Positions 48,201 through 57,149 of a stretch of 64,000 bases of DNA are shown here, piece after piece (the stretch's first letter is position 1; every line of letters starts with the position of its first letter). Made by a program: the position numbers and the translations under genes. Source of the stretch: Cymbidium sinense. Lineage: Eukaryota; Streptophyta; Magnoliopsida; Asparagales; Orchidaceae. Under the pieces are notes generated by a model that made no database searches, was not told the DNA's origin, and was given only the letters and a program-made list of their open reading frames with translations. The DNA lies in NCBI GenBank assembly GCA_021442155.1, contig CM038221.1, positions 40,123,648 through 40,187,647 of the forward strand. Direction: 5' to 3'.

Positions 48201-49840
48201 ACAGGCCAAATGCATTCCTCCACTTCAACCATCCAACTTGAATTCTACTAATAACATCTCCATCTATTTCACAATCATTTTGAACAATAGAGCCTAAATA
48301 TCTTAATCTTTTTATATCTCATGAAAATCTTAACCATGCCTCAAAAAATTTCTTACAATGAAGGCCCTGAGTTGTATCCAAATCCTACTGATTACATGTC
48401 ATTAATGAACATTATTTACTAAATCAACATATCATTATAATATTATCATAATACGATTTCAAGTTAATTTTAAATCATGTTGGTATCAGAAAATTAGTTC
48501 TACCTACAATATTAAATATATTTTTAATGGTTAATCTAAGCCAAAGAGTTCTCCAAATTCCCCCCACCCACCCCAAAACTTATAAGAGAATAGAGAAGAT
48601 GTTTGTTCGATTTCTTGAGCAAACAACCTTACAAATTCCCCAAAGAGAGCAGTACCTCAAAATATTAACATCTCCAGTTCATGCAAGAGTCCATTAGGAC
48701 ATTATATGCACTCAATAGTGCCAAAATGTAAGATCAAGAGGAGAGGACCAGGTGAAGCCAATCCAAAGCCCAATGAGTCCCCAAATGATCATCCAGGCAA
48801 CCAAGAGGCTAAATGTGATTTAATTGTAGTAAAGGAACTTTAACTATCAAATGATGAAGAGGAGATGAAGAAGAAATAGAAAGCTATAATTGCTACAACT
48901 TAGTAGCATGAGAAGAAGACAATTATCGATAAAAAAAAGAAGAAATCATATTAATTCAATATTAAAGTTGCAAATTTCCTCTAAAAAGGGAGAACAATCC
49001 ATATGATCAAGACATAAATATTCATAAGGCATCAACTAGCATCTATAATCTCTACCATCATAAGTCGTTGAGACTAATTGTTATTTGCAAATTATTTTAT
49101 AATCACGTCATCATCATAAAGAACTTCTTGTCTATAATGGAAAATACATTAAGAGTTCTCCTTTAAATCCAAAATGTATCCAACATCAGAAGGCAGATTA
49201 TGTCATATAATCAATCTATGAGATACTAAAACAATAAAGAATATTTACTCACAAATATTCATAACAAATCCATCCCAAGTAAAGACAACAATTGCCCATG
49301 AGATATATATTTTCTAAAAAACAAAATGCTAATCAATAGTTAAAGAAGGTTACAAATAATTTATTATAATGAGCTTGCAAAAGGGGAATATCATTCACTC
49401 AAACTAGCAGTTCCAAGCAAGATAATTCTCTCTGCGCTTTTCTTGTACATCAGAAAGTTGAAATAACAAAATCCATGCCATCCACAGCAAGCCAACCAAC
49501 ATCAAACATTAACGGAGGATTGTAATAAAGGGAGAACGACTAAAACATTAACAAGATCACTCATATTAACAGGAAAATAATTATATGGTCAAGGAAAGAA
49601 AACTTCATGCAAGACAATCAGCATTAATTCATCATAATTAAAATTTGAATTTTTTTGTAGTTTACTGTGATAGAACACATATGGATAGTGTGCACAAGAC
49701 AAACCTAAGATGTGGATCAGAAACACACAGCAAACAAAAAAGCAATTTAATAATACAACGAAGCAAGAACCAGGAGTGGATCATAGTGTTGATAATGACG
49801 TGTATACCACTTCCGAAACCCTGCGTCTCTTGTATTTCAT
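21195..49840 (-). CDS. UPL1: HECT-type E3 ubiquitin ligase, UPL1/UPL2 clade; 3' end missing from window
   Basis: The product transfers ubiquitin from an E2 to substrate lysines through a HECT cysteine; plant UPL1/UPL2 are about 3,700-residue relatives of HUWE1. Exons on the minus strand are 49,840-49,808; 42,076-41,981; 41,909-41,703; 41,486-33,517; 33,266-32,952; 24,359-24,164; 24,077-23,788; 23,705-23,416; 22,697-21,602; 21,513-21,367; 21,275-21,195. All junctions are GT-AG and phases match, giving about 3,574 codons. Order of parts: armadillo-like DUF908/DUF913, UBA, UIM, acidic tract, UBM-type repeats, HECT N-lobe. The HECT C-lobe with the catalytic Cys, roughly 175 residues, was not found in the 21 kb downstream. 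Exon 4 has an apparent one-base deletion near 39,145. UPL1 versus UPL2 cannot be decided here. Confidence 0.93.
21367..21513 (-). CDS. UPL1: UPL exon 10: HECT N-lobe
   Basis: Forty-nine codons, phase 0 at both ends, from [20 protein letters not shown] to [10 protein letters not shown]. This is a conserved HECT N-lobe segment contributing to the E2-binding side of the fold in family structures. Both flanking introns are short (21,276-21,366 and 21,514-21,601) and canonical. Confidence 0.95.
21602..22697 (-). CDS. UPL1: UPL exon 9: linker and start of HECT domain
   Basis: About 365 codons. The first half is helical linker sequence present in plant UPL1/UPL2, including [13 protein letters not shown]. 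From about residue 3,385 of the assembled protein the HECT domain begins: [53 protein letters not shown] and [20 protein letters not shown]. No disruption is seen. The plus-strand open frame at 22,236-22,631 is its shadow. Confidence 0.96.
23137..23191. repeat. Intronic minisatellite, three units
   Basis: Three near-identical units of about 18 bp, GGTAGAGAATCAAGGGT and variants, lie in UPL intron 8 (22,698-23,415). The rest of that intron is AT-rich with no other feature seen. Confidence 0.8.
23416..23705 (-). CDS. UPL1: UPL exon 8: linker region
   Basis: About 97 codons starting [20 protein letters not shown], passing through an Asp/Ser/Asn-rich variable stretch ([20 protein letters not shown]), and ending [12 protein letters not shown]. 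It leaves a split glycine codon completed by exon 9. This corresponds to the segment before the PQAELRLLCSLLA-type motif in plant homologues. Confidence 0.93.
23788..24077 (-). CDS. UPL1: UPL exon 7
   Basis: Encodes [20 protein letters not shown], then a variable stretch with charged residues, then [20 protein letters not shown], matching the VSRRVLETLTYLARNHP and LLNQPLYMRS regions of plant UPL1/UPL2. It starts in phase 1 after exon 6 and ends in phase 0 at CAG|GTAATC. Confidence 0.94.
24164..24359 (-). CDS. UPL1: UPL exon 6
   Basis: Sixty-five codons plus one base: [20 protein letters not shown] through [18 protein letters not shown]. The family motif [17 protein letters not shown] is recognisable, with GKG-L replacing YKG-Q. 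The acceptor is CTGTCAG and the donor ATG|GTACTAG. It follows the 8.6-kb intron 5. Confidence 0.94.
25261..25768. mobile_element. PIF/Harbinger-type MITE with GC-rich passenger
   Basis: The ends form inverted repeats: GGTGCTATTTGGTTGGCT at the left and AGCCAACCAAACAGCCCC at the right. Direct TAA triplets abut both ends (25,258-25,260 and 25,769-25,771), the usual PIF/Harbinger target duplication. Length is 508 bp. The centre (about 25,375-25,605) is strikingly GC-rich with CCACCACCG-like runs, against AT-rich arms. The open frame at 25,353-25,601 is low complexity and has no recognised domain. Confidence 0.8.
28690..29705. repeat. CpG-rich satellite with alternating monomers (GTTCCAACGC core)
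   Basis: About twenty units carry the core GTTCCAACGC. Two unit types tend to alternate: one reads GCTCACAT-GTTCCAACGC-GAAAC-ATAAGACT, the other GCTCACGC-TTGTTCCAACGC-GAAATATGC-TATAAG. The pair is about 110 bp long. Units vary by small indels. At about 29,395-29,605 the array is interrupted by a CATGCACGCC-type module and AT-rich DNA. Family S copy 1 has a short decayed equivalent at 13,440-13,680. Confidence 0.8.
29780..29795. other. Perfect 16-bp GC palindrome at the family S head
   Basis: The sequence GCGGGAGGCCTCCCGC is its own reverse complement. It is preceded by CATGCACGCCTTTC, a module that recurs with variation near 29,395, 29,452 and 29,718. The palindrome could be part of an LTR promoter or terminator structure; no function is shown. 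Confidence 0.6.
29940..31780 (+). repeat. Dispersed repeat family R, copy C, with tandem modules
   Basis: The left part (about 29,990-30,670) has five degenerate modules with a GACCGTCCCGGTTAACAAAACC-like core near 30,018, 30,198, 30,375, 30,480 and 30,630. The right part (31,090-31,780) matches copies A and B: AAATTAAGAAAACTTT-GCTCACAAA, CACCTTGGACGACGAACCCATG, a GGTAATTAACTA block and a GAAATCTCTGAAGG block. Between them is AT-rich, A-tract-containing sequence. The open frames at 31,228-31,537 are not conserved across copies. Confidence 0.65.
32296..32308 (-). other. Possible tRNA-Met primer-binding-site remnant of a copia-type element
   Basis: On the minus strand the sequence reads TTGGTATCATAGC, close to the TGGTATCAGAGC primer-binding site of many Ty1/copia elements. 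No gag-pol remains follow it, and the LTR that should precede it cannot be delimited. It may be chance. Confidence 0.25.
32952..33266 (-). CDS. UPL1: UPL exon 5: DUF4414-like region
   Basis: Exactly 105 codons, phase 0 at both ends, starting [20 protein letters not shown] and ending [13 protein letters not shown]. It continues the ubiquitin-binding-motif region of exon 4 and matches the EVLLTS-D-LLATL-P-L-AEA region of plant homologues, then a Ser/Arg-rich variable stretch and the LIRLLRV motif. Confidence 0.95.
33267..33516 (-). other. UPL intron 4
   Basis: A 250-nt intron with donor GAG|GTAACT and acceptor TTGCAG|GTTCTC. The A-run at about 33,329-33,340 appears as a T-rich stretch near the acceptor side on the coding strand. 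No embedded element is seen. Confidence 0.9.
33517..41486 (-). CDS. UPL1: UPL exon 4: giant exon, armadillo-like region to ubiquitin-binding motifs; one-base frameshift
   Basis: This 7,970-nt exon carries most of the protein. From its start ([16 protein letters not shown]) it covers the DUF908/DUF913 armadillo-like region, then a UBA domain (about 37,957-37,820, [19 protein letters not shown]), a UIM-like segment ([14 protein letters not shown] near 37,800-37,755), a long helical middle region, a 30-residue Asp/Glu tract (35,376-35,268), and UBM-type motifs ([18 protein letters not shown] near 33,785 and [17 protein letters not shown] near 33,675). It is open throughout except for an apparent one-base deletion at about 39,143-39,146: the upstream frame passes TYRE and then departs, while the family-like WQIS sequence resumes in the next frame. 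The length is one base short of a multiple of three between in-phase boundaries. Confidence 0.93.
41703..41909 (-). CDS. UPL1: UPL exon 3: N-terminal conserved region
   Basis: Sixty-nine codons, phase 0, beginning [14 protein letters not shown] and continuing with [31 protein letters not shown] and [15 protein letters not shown]. The motif GDFHHW and the LQILRV-ILENC-NKH pattern are diagnostic of plant UPL1/UPL2 N-termini. Acceptor TTTTGACAG, donor GAA|GTACGC. Confidence 0.96.
41981..42076 (-). CDS. UPL1: UPL exon 2: N-terminal conserved region
   Basis: Thirty-two codons reading [18 protein letters not shown], then [14 protein letters not shown]. This matches the start of plant UPL1/UPL2 proteins just after a basic N-terminal peptide. 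It is absent from simple ORF scans because of its size. Acceptor GGTCAG|CCTCCG, donor AAG|GTTTGA. Confidence 0.94.
42990..43440. repeat. Degenerate tandem duplication, about 255-bp period
   Basis: Two successive blocks share a CTTGTTCT-GC-T-TTCA start, an ATCTT-C-(A/G)CCATCAAGA segment, and a CT(C/T)TATCAAACA segment in the same order. Noncoding. Confidence 0.4.
45750..47638. repeat. Tandem triplication of a roughly 660-bp unit
   Basis: Units start at 45,750, 46,415 and 47,072 with CCTTAACTCATGTAAAAGGA, giving periods of 665 and 657 bp. The first two are nearly identical by eye; the third has deletions around 47,415-47,545 and is about 567 bp. Each unit has an AATAAAAGGCCC run followed by a pyrimidine-rich stretch, which could be an LTR-type promoter, so a tandem array of LTRs is possible. 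No coding capacity. Confidence 0.9.
47715..47729. other. Target-site duplication, left copy (LINE)
   Basis: CTTAATCTTTTTATA occurs here and identically at 48,302-48,316, directly bracketing the LINE fragment at 47,730-48,301. A 15-bp direct repeat is the expected product of target-primed reverse transcription. Confidence 0.85.
47730..48301 (-). mobile_element. 5'-truncated RTE-clade LINE fragment
   Basis: On the minus strand the fragment encodes, with frameshifts, the C-terminal part of an RTE-type reverse transcriptase: [59 protein letters not shown] and [10 protein letters not shown]. It ends with the TGGGATAAAGG-type 3' end and a (TTG)n tail (plus strand ACAACAACAACAACAAG). The insert is flanked by a perfect 15-bp duplication and lies antisense-free, that is in the same orientation as UPL, in intron 1. 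Confidence 0.92.
48302..48316. other. Target-site duplication, right copy (LINE)
   Basis: Identical to 47,715-47,729. It marks the 5' truncation point of the LINE at 48,301. Confidence 0.85.
49808..49840 (-). CDS. UPL1: UPL exon 1: start codon and basic N-terminal peptide
   Basis: Eleven codons encode [11 protein letters not shown], matching the MKLKRRRAVEV start of plant UPL1/UPL2, and the exon ends at a GTG|GTATAC donor in the phase that joins exon 2 (PPKIRSF). The basic KRRR cluster may help nuclear import. An upstream ATG 15 nt 5' (ATGCCAAATTGA) is followed at once by a stop, so it would be a minimal upstream ORF. Confidence 0.88.
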
Positions 49841-50304
49841 CTTTTCAATTTGGCATCGCCAGTTACACGAACCCGACGAAGAAAAAAAGAAGCCGGACGC
49901 CTGACGAAGTGAGGCCTGCCGTCACAATACGTAGCCTGATCACCGTGGATGACCGGTAGGTTTTTCTGCAGTAGAAAGCCGGGAAGGTTATGCACACGCA
50001 TCGATCGGGAAAGGACAGGAGATGAAGACAGACATCTGAGTCACAGAGAAAAAATTTAGGCTCAGAATTATCGGATTCCCCAATAACGATCGAGAGTGGA
50101 GGGCGGGGGTTAGAGGGCAGAACAAACAATCAATCACAGCATATGCCGCGGTTGTATTGCGACTATTGGTGATGAACCACATGAGAAAGAAGGAGAGATA
50201 AATACGGAGAGAAATGAAACGAATTTTACTGAAATATCCTCTTGATAAATGGGCAGAGTTGCTATTTCTTGAACATTTGTATGAGAGCCAAAAAAAAATA
50301 TTAA
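49841..50304 (-). promoter_or_regulatory. UPL 5' leader and proximal promoter region
   Basis: The stretch before the start codon is richer in G and C and in CpG than surrounding DNA up to about 50,170, fitting a 5' leader, with C/T-rich segments near 50,100-50,200 on the minus strand. The transcription start cannot be fixed; a TATTTAT run near 50,203 is a weak TATA candidate. The region stops at the Harbinger insertion at 50,305, leaving little room for native upstream promoter. Open frames at 49,863-50,182 are treated as leader sequence. Confidence 0.5.
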
Positions 50305-50499
50305 AGGGGTGTTTAATAACGGATTTATTAGATATTTAAATTGCTAAATTCAGTAAATCCGATAAAACACCTTCTAAGAATTTAATAAATTCATTTATGT
50401 CATAAATCCGATAAATCTGAAAATCGGGTAAATCCTGGATTTGTTAAATCCACCGATTCATCGGATTTAACGAGATTTAGAGATCGAGTGAACCTCAGT

Positions 50500-50660
50500 A
50501 AGGCAGGAATTGGCCTACTTGTCGCAACTCCTTCCAACAACGTCTATTTCTTCGCTCTCAATTGACGGATCATTCGCACTTCACTCCCAAACTTTCGCCA
50601 TAGCTGCAGCTCTGCATTACGCGTCTCTCGGTGGATTGCTACCACAGGTACGCTGGTTCT
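50500..50660 (+). other. Leader segment of the left Harbinger arm, with splice donor
   Basis: The segment ending GGATTGCTACCACAG|GTACGC is matched in the right arm at about 60,510-60,660 (minus strand). The open frame at 50,510-50,749 is not conserved in the right arm, so I read this as a noncoding first exon followed by a long intron of about 2.2 kb. Confidence 0.4.
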
Positions 50661-52891
50661 TTGTGTTTCCCTTACCTGCCCGCAGATATGTATTGCTTTG
50701 TGTTTCCCTTACCTGCGCTGCATTATGTGACGGGAGAGTTATGTTTTAGGTAACAGAATCCTCTATTTTGACCTCCTCATAAATTTTTTTTCGCTTATGT
50801 TGTTTTTTATCTACACCTTTTTGAAAACAAGATTATATTCTCTTCATGAAATTTTTTTGTTTTAAGATAGATTTGATTCCGAGATGAACGCTCTCATATA
50901 AAACTTAAGTATTGAGAGGGATTGTTGTTGGAGCATGAGGAGGTCGAGGATTTTCTTATGTTTCATGAGAAGGCGTTTAAATTAGGCCATCAAAGTTTAT
51001 CTTGATTGGGATTGTCACTGTTTCATACTCTAACGCGAATAAACTGTGATGCTTAGTAAATAATGGAAGAGGAAAGCGAGTGGAGTCAATTAAATGCAAT
51101 ATTTATTTGGCATTGAAAGAAAAGAATTGAATTAGGTTATTCCTAATATTTGAGTTTTTTTAATTCGACAATTGGGATAGTTCGGTTATGTAGGTTTGGT
51201 AGATAACTCGCTAATTTATTAAACAAGAGTGGTACATGCGCGATTAGAATTTGTAACTGCAGATTTCCTCTAACGATTGACCTCAAGTATTTCATCTCTA
51301 GTATTTTAAGAGTTTTCCAATTCTCCAGTGAAAAGAAAACTATTGAGTATTTGGTAAAATTGGTATTGACTTTGAAAAATAGCATAATTATTTTTTTTAT
51401 CTTGGTACCACATAAATTATGTTGTCTTCTTAACTCCCATTTTCCCCATGTTTTATGCCAAATCCCGAATTTAGTAAATCTTTGAAGCAGATTTGCATTA
51501 GAATTTTTGTTTAATAAACTAAAGGGTTGTTTGGTCTCAAGTTTGTTAATATGTAGCTAGTATTTATAGAAAGATTTGTCAAACATTTATTTTTTTAGTC
51601 ACATAAAATTTGCTATCTTATTACATCCTATTTTCCTTTTATTTTAAGATAACTATCAGATTTAGCAAATCTTAGGAGATGTATAATTTAAAAGGTTTAT
51701 TTACTTCTCTTCAAAGTACCTCTTCTTATGCTTCATTTAAATCCTAAATCTTCTAACAAATATCAATCATATTAATATTTATCACACCAATCAGATTTAA
51801 CATTTATTATTTTAAATATCTTTATGGCTTCAAGTGGTATTTACTAAATCTATAATTTCAAGATTTACTAGTACTATTATGTGATTTTTCTATAAAAATA
51901 ATATCAAATAGAATAAAATAAGTAATTTATGTATACTTATCTTGTGATTTTTCTTATATTTTAGTTGTGCTTTTTATGTTTGTATCTTTCGTAAGATTGT
52001 TTGCAAATAAAACTTCACATTGTGTAAGCCTTGTTAGAGACTATTACATTTAAATGAAATTTTATTGTTGTTGGAAGTGTCTTTAACAATTTATATAATC
52101 TATTAGTTTCTAGAAAAATTATGCTTATTTATTAAATCATAATTTAATTATTATTTTTATTAATTATTAAAACTATATAGTCTATGTTATGATCGTTTCA
52201 TTATAAATCTAAAAAGAAAGATAATAAAATAAATATCTTTCTAGTATATGGCATGATGAAAAATTTTGTTTCTTAAAGATAGAAAATCATGTCTATGTTT
52301 ACCTTAGTAAACCCAACAAAAGAATTGTTGGATTTGTTCATACATTAGGCATATATCTTATTATATTGATAGCAGAGCAATATGACATAATCAGTGTAGG
52401 ATTTTAGTCACATTAATCAATAGTCCTATTAGAATTTTGTGTGTCTCAAAAAGTTATTTACAGATCATAGCTTTGATGTTATTAAGAATCTTTTTTTTTT
52501 CTTTCAAGAATGTTTCTCAATACATTAGTTTAGATATATTTCTTAATATATTATTTCCCAAACAAAATTTTTGACTTTAGAATATATTCAGAATGTCTTC
52601 GCAACATTTAGAAGCAAGCTCAAAATGTTCGATTGCTTTGAAGAAATTTAAAAAATGCAATCGAACAAAATGAAAAGTATGATATTGTGTAAAGCTCTTA
52701 AAAATTACCAATGTTGGTGATGTCATACCTGATCAAGAGTCAACAAATATCGAGTACATTTATCATAAACAAACACACCTAAAATAAGATATTTACTATT
52801 CGTGTGAGGCAATTTAATTTTAATCACGCTATCCTTTCAATATAATAATTATTGCTTTATTAGCACAAAAATTTCAATCATATTTGTAAAT

Positions 52892-54003
52892 ATGAAAAGA
52901 TTTTTAAAGGGGAAATCCAAAGATATTAGTTTGACAAGTCCGCGCCTTAATGTAAAAGATGAATTAACAACTCAGCGAGAGGATACACGACCATTGGTAG
53001 AGTTCCAAAATGGCCAGAACATCATAACATTACTTTCGGGGACATTCTCTGGGAACAGTTTGTTCAGGGTAATATATGCAATGGTGTACTAAAGAGAGAT
53101 AAATAGTATGAGGTAGTTACACACTAAATAGAAAATTAAAAACAAAATACACAACTGTCATAACTATGACACGCTATAAGAACATAAAAGTAAACTTATG
53201 TATGATATATAAATTAACTAATCGTGGTGGATAGGGTTGGGATGAGATGCTGCATATGCCGGTTGTACTAGATGAAATATGGGAAGAGGTGATTCAGGTA
53301 AATTAGTTTATTTACTCAAGATTTAGAGTTTTATTATGTTTAAACTGTAAATTTAATGATGACTTTTATCGTAATAAAACAAGATTATCCAAAAATATGG
53401 CGCTTCAGACGAAACCCTTTTCAACAATATCATATATTTGAAAAGATTTATGATGATAATGTTGCAATAGGCTCACAAGCACACTCAACAAGAAGCAATA
53501 CATCAAGAGAAGATACTGAAACCAAAGCAACAGATAACCCTGATGTATAGTCGGTTATCGATAATTTCATGTCAAGCTATGTGATTAATTTTGTAGTTGA
53601 GGCAAGAGAAGAAGCATGAGACTTTATGACTAACATAGATTGCATTGAATCTGATCAACCTAGACCAATGCGATCATCAAGTGACAATCAACAAAATCAT
53701 CGGAGAGCGAAGAAACTATTGGAGCAGGATATATTGATAAACATGCTTAATAAAAATATAGAAAATACAAAAAAAATTCTTCAAACTATGAACAAATATT
53801 ATCCATACATAATCAATGATTGCTTGACCAAGCTATCTAATATTCCTAACATCTTAATTGAGGGTATACTTGTTGTAATAGACGCGATTAAAGACTGTAG
53901 TGACAATAAAGTTATATTAATGATGTGGGAAGATGATTTACTATACAGCTGGATCGAACACATCGTAGCAGCACATCCACACTTCTATGGATCCTTAGCA
54001 TAA
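52892..54003 (+). pseudogene. Myb/SANT-like ORF1 of the left Harbinger arm
   Basis: PIF/Harbinger elements encode a Myb/SANT-like DNA-binding protein that helps the transposase bind element ends. Pieces seen are MKRFLKGKSKDI at 52,892, GWDEMLHMPVVLDEIWEEV near 53,237-53,295 before a CAG|GTAAAT donor, and QDYPKIWRFRRNPFQQYHIF near 53,377-53,437, which matches the NP-YKKFR-KGLPNYEDL region of plant Myb/SANT-like proteins. A C-terminal part at 53,626-54,003 is open (TKLSNIPNILIEGILVVIDA). In-frame stops between pieces (for example TAG at 53,548-53,550) leave it broken or dependent on splicing. Confidence 0.65.
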
Positions 54004-54204
54004 CTGTAATTTGCATTAGAGTTCCAATTTTTTTTAGGCTTTCTTATTATATCATTAAGTAGTTGTACTTTTTATGTCAAATTGTGAATGTTGTACTTTT
54101 TTTATTTGGTATTATTTTACTATTTTCTTGATTAAATGTGTTGTCTAATTACAATCTTAATTAATAAAATTATTGGCATCTTATACATTAATTATATTTC
54201 AGAA

Positions 54205-55410
54205 ATGGTATACAATGCTAGAAGAGAGTTGTCTGAACCAACATGTTCTTTAATTAACAATTTTCTGGAGATGATTGACGCTATTAATGCCTTGCTTCCA
54301 TATGTTATTTTCGATACTCAAACATCTGCTAAACAAAATTATATTTAGAGATCTATGTTTGATATGCAATACAGTGGGCATCAATACGTACTTGATATTC
54401 TTAATGGATATCCACTACGTTCATATATTCGTATTAGATTACTAACAAGCATTTTGCTTAAAGATCTTTTGGTTAGTCATGGGTTATTAACTAACACAAG
54501 AAACATGATAGCGGCAGAATAATTAAGCATTTTTTAAGAGGTGTTGCACATGCTCATAGTTATAGACAACTTTGTAACTTTTTTCAACATTCATTGGAGT
54601 AAGTCGATACTTTAATCGGGTATTGTAAGCCATCGTTTCATTATCCGATGAGTTCATCAACCTACCACCAGCACAAGGTGATTGTCATTCATTTGTACAG
54701 GGTAATCCCCAATTTTATTCATTTTTCAGTAACATCATAGGTGCAATCGATGGAACAAATGCACAAACTATTGTTAATTCATGATTAAAGAACATATATG
54801 GTAATAGAAAAGGATTCACTTCATAAAATATTATGGTTGTTATTTCTTTCAATCGTCTATTTGTTTATCTAACTTCAAGTTAGGAAGGATCTGCAATAGA
54901 TATGAGAGTTTTACGTTGGTCAGTTGAGGAAGGAGGGTTTCATGTTCCACAATGGATTAATTGGTTGCGTCTGGACAAATTTATTACGCGTTTAGAGGCT
55001 TTTGTTTATCACTAAGTATTGTGGAGGTACAATTCATAGATATACAAAGTCACAGGAGTTGTTTAACCATCGTTAGGCATAACTACGGAATGCAGTTGAG
55101 AAAACTTTTGAGATTTAGAAAGAAAGATTTCAGTTCTTGACTCACATGCGCAAATTTTTTTTGTTGTACAAGGTGATATTATAATTGTGTGTGTAGTGCT
55201 ACACAACTATATTGGTCATTATCATAGAGATGATTATTACTTTAATATGTCTCAAACATAAATGCAACATGATAGAGAATTAGGAGAGGTGATTGTAGAT
55301 GATGACGACCCTGATGTGCATGCAACTGTTGGCGAAAGTGTTGAAGGAGATAGTTTGAGACATAATAGACACCACAATGTGGGAAGCACGGGTAAGAGAG
55401 TAGTTTTGTA
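54205..55410 (+). pseudogene. Harbinger DDE transposase of the left arm, broken
   Basis: The start MVYNARRELSEPTCSL lies at 54,205. The catalytic domain is recognisable as IIGAIDGTN near 54,733-54,759 (first Asp), YGNRKGFTS near 54,797-54,823 and GSAIDMRVLRWS near 54,888-54,923 (second Asp). The YYLVDSGY region present in the right arm is missing or scrambled here near 54,950. A C-terminal AVLHNYI-type motif lies near 55,195-55,215. Several in-frame stops and frameshifts make it non-functional. Confidence 0.8.
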
Positions 55411-55566
55411 AATTAAGAAAAATAATATTTGATGATACAATTTACTAATATAGGTTTTTTGTATATATTGGGAAGCACGGGTAACAACTCATGATTTACT
55501 AAATTTAGATGTATTGAATTTACTAAATCCTACTTGAAATAAATCAAATATGTTGCCAAACACCCC

Positions 55567-55930
55567 CTCAATAAATCCTGAGTTGTTAAATCTTACAAAG
55601 TGTTTGGTAACAAATTTATTAAATCCTACTAAATCCATAAATATGTTTGATAACTTATTTGAGGATTTAAGACTATTATAATTAAATAATAATTTTTTAA
55701 AGAATGGGAAAATAAATCAAAAAAGAATGTAATATTGAAATTAAAAATCATCATTTAATAAAGATATCATGTTCATTAGAAAATATAGATAAATGCTACA
55801 TTATTTAGATCTAGTAAATGATATTATGATAATGCAATTTCATTTTTCAATACCTTTGATAAAGTCAAGCGTTGCGATGACTTCGCCCCAATTCTTATAT
55901 ATACAAAAAAACTATATTATCAAATATTAT
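55567..55930. other. Centre of the Harbinger inverted repeat
   Basis: Holds converging element ends: GTTGCCAAACACCCC at 55,552-55,566 facing a GTGTTTGGTAAC start at 55,600-55,611, then a GTTTGATAAC variant near 55,650, then about 250 bp of AT-rich sequence seen only in the right arm. This is the junction of the two elements. Confidence 0.55.
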
Positions 55931-55960
55931 TTTTTTTTCTTAATTTACAAATCTACTCTT

Positions 55961-57149
55961 TTACCCATGCTTCCCATTGTGGTGGCTATTATGTCTCAAA
56001 CTATCTCCTTGAACACTTTCACCAACAGTTGCATGCACATCAGGGTCATCACAATTTACAATCACCTCTCCAAATTCCCTATCATGTTGCATTTTTGTTT
56101 GAGACATATTAAAGTAATAATTATCTCCATGATAACGACCAATATAGTTGTGTAGCACTGCACATGCAATTACAATGTCACCCTCTACAGCCAAAGGAAA
56201 TTTGCGCATGTGAGTCAAGATCTGAAATTTTTCTTTCTAAATCTCAAAAGTTCTCTCGACTACATTATGTAGTTGTGTGTTAAAATGGTTAAACAACTCC
56301 TCTGACTTTATATATCTATGAATTGTACCTCCACGATAGTCACTCAGGTGATAATGGAAGCCTCTAAATGGTGCAATAAATTTATCTGTATTGGTGTAAC
56401 CTGAATCAACTAAGTAATACTTCCATTGTAGAACACGAAACCCTCCTTCCTCAGCTGACAAACGTAAAACTCTCATATATGCTGCAGATCTTTCCAACCT
56501 AAAATTAGATAAATAAATTGATGATCGAAAGAAACAACAACCATAATATTTTGTGAAGTGAATCTTTTTCTATTATGATATATATTCTGTAATCATGAAT
56601 TAACAATAATTGGTACATTTGTTCCATCGATTGCACTTTTATAATGAATAAAAAATTATACAAATGAATGACAATCACCTTATGCTGGCGGTAGATTGAT
56701 GAACTCATCAAATAATAAAATGATGGCTTACAACACCTGATTAAAGTACTGACTTACTCCAATGAATATTGAAAAAATTTACAAAGTTGTCTATAATTAT
56801 GAGCATATGCAACACCTCTTAAAAAAATGCCTAATTGTTCTATCATCATCATGTTTCTTGTGTTAGTTAATAACCCGCGACTAACCAAAAGATCTCTACT
56901 CTGTATAAATGCTTGTGTCGGTAATTTAAAGTAAATGTATGAACATCTTGGATATCCATTAAGAATATCAAACATAGGTCTCTGAATGTAATTTTGTTCT
57001 GTGGATGCTTGAGTATCATCGATATCAGATGAAAGTAAGGCATTAATAGCGTCAATCATCTCCAGAAAATTATCAATTAAAGAATAGACTAGTTCAGGTA
57101 GCCCTCTTCTAGCATTATATGTCATTTTTAAAATATAATCAAAGTACAA
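55961..57149 (-). pseudogene. Harbinger DDE transposase of the right arm, broken
   Basis: N-terminal part at 57,149-56,754 (YILKMTYNARRGLPELVYSL), then SAIDGTN near 56,645-56,625 and an open catalytic segment at 56,497-56,237 containing YMRVLRLSAEEGGF and KYYLVDSGYTNTDKFIAPFR with YHLSDY. After a TAG at 56,239-56,237 the frame resumes with ILTHMRKFPLAVEGDIVIAC and AVLHNYIGRYH. The C-terminal half is better preserved than in the left arm. Stops and frameshifts between segments disable it. Confidence 0.85.

Larger units (their letters stand above)
42077..49807 (-). other. UPL intron 1 (7.7 kb)
   Basis: Donor GTG|GTATAC at 49,807 and acceptor GGTCAG at 42,077. The intron holds a degenerate duplication of about 255 bp (42,990-43,440), a triplicated unit (45,750-47,638) and an RTE-type LINE fragment (47,730-48,301). 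The remainder (42,090-42,950, 43,450-45,740 and 48,320-49,640) is AT-rich with no recognised feature. Confidence 0.88.

Noticed and set aside
49863..50182. A host protein on the minus strand upstream of UPL
   Set aside because: The frames have no domain and sit where the UPL 5' leader must be; the in-phase MKYKRRR start is a far better explanation.
50510..50749. A small protein-coding gene next to the UPL promoter
   Set aside because: The matching position in the right Harbinger arm is not open in the same frame, so it is part of the transposon leader.
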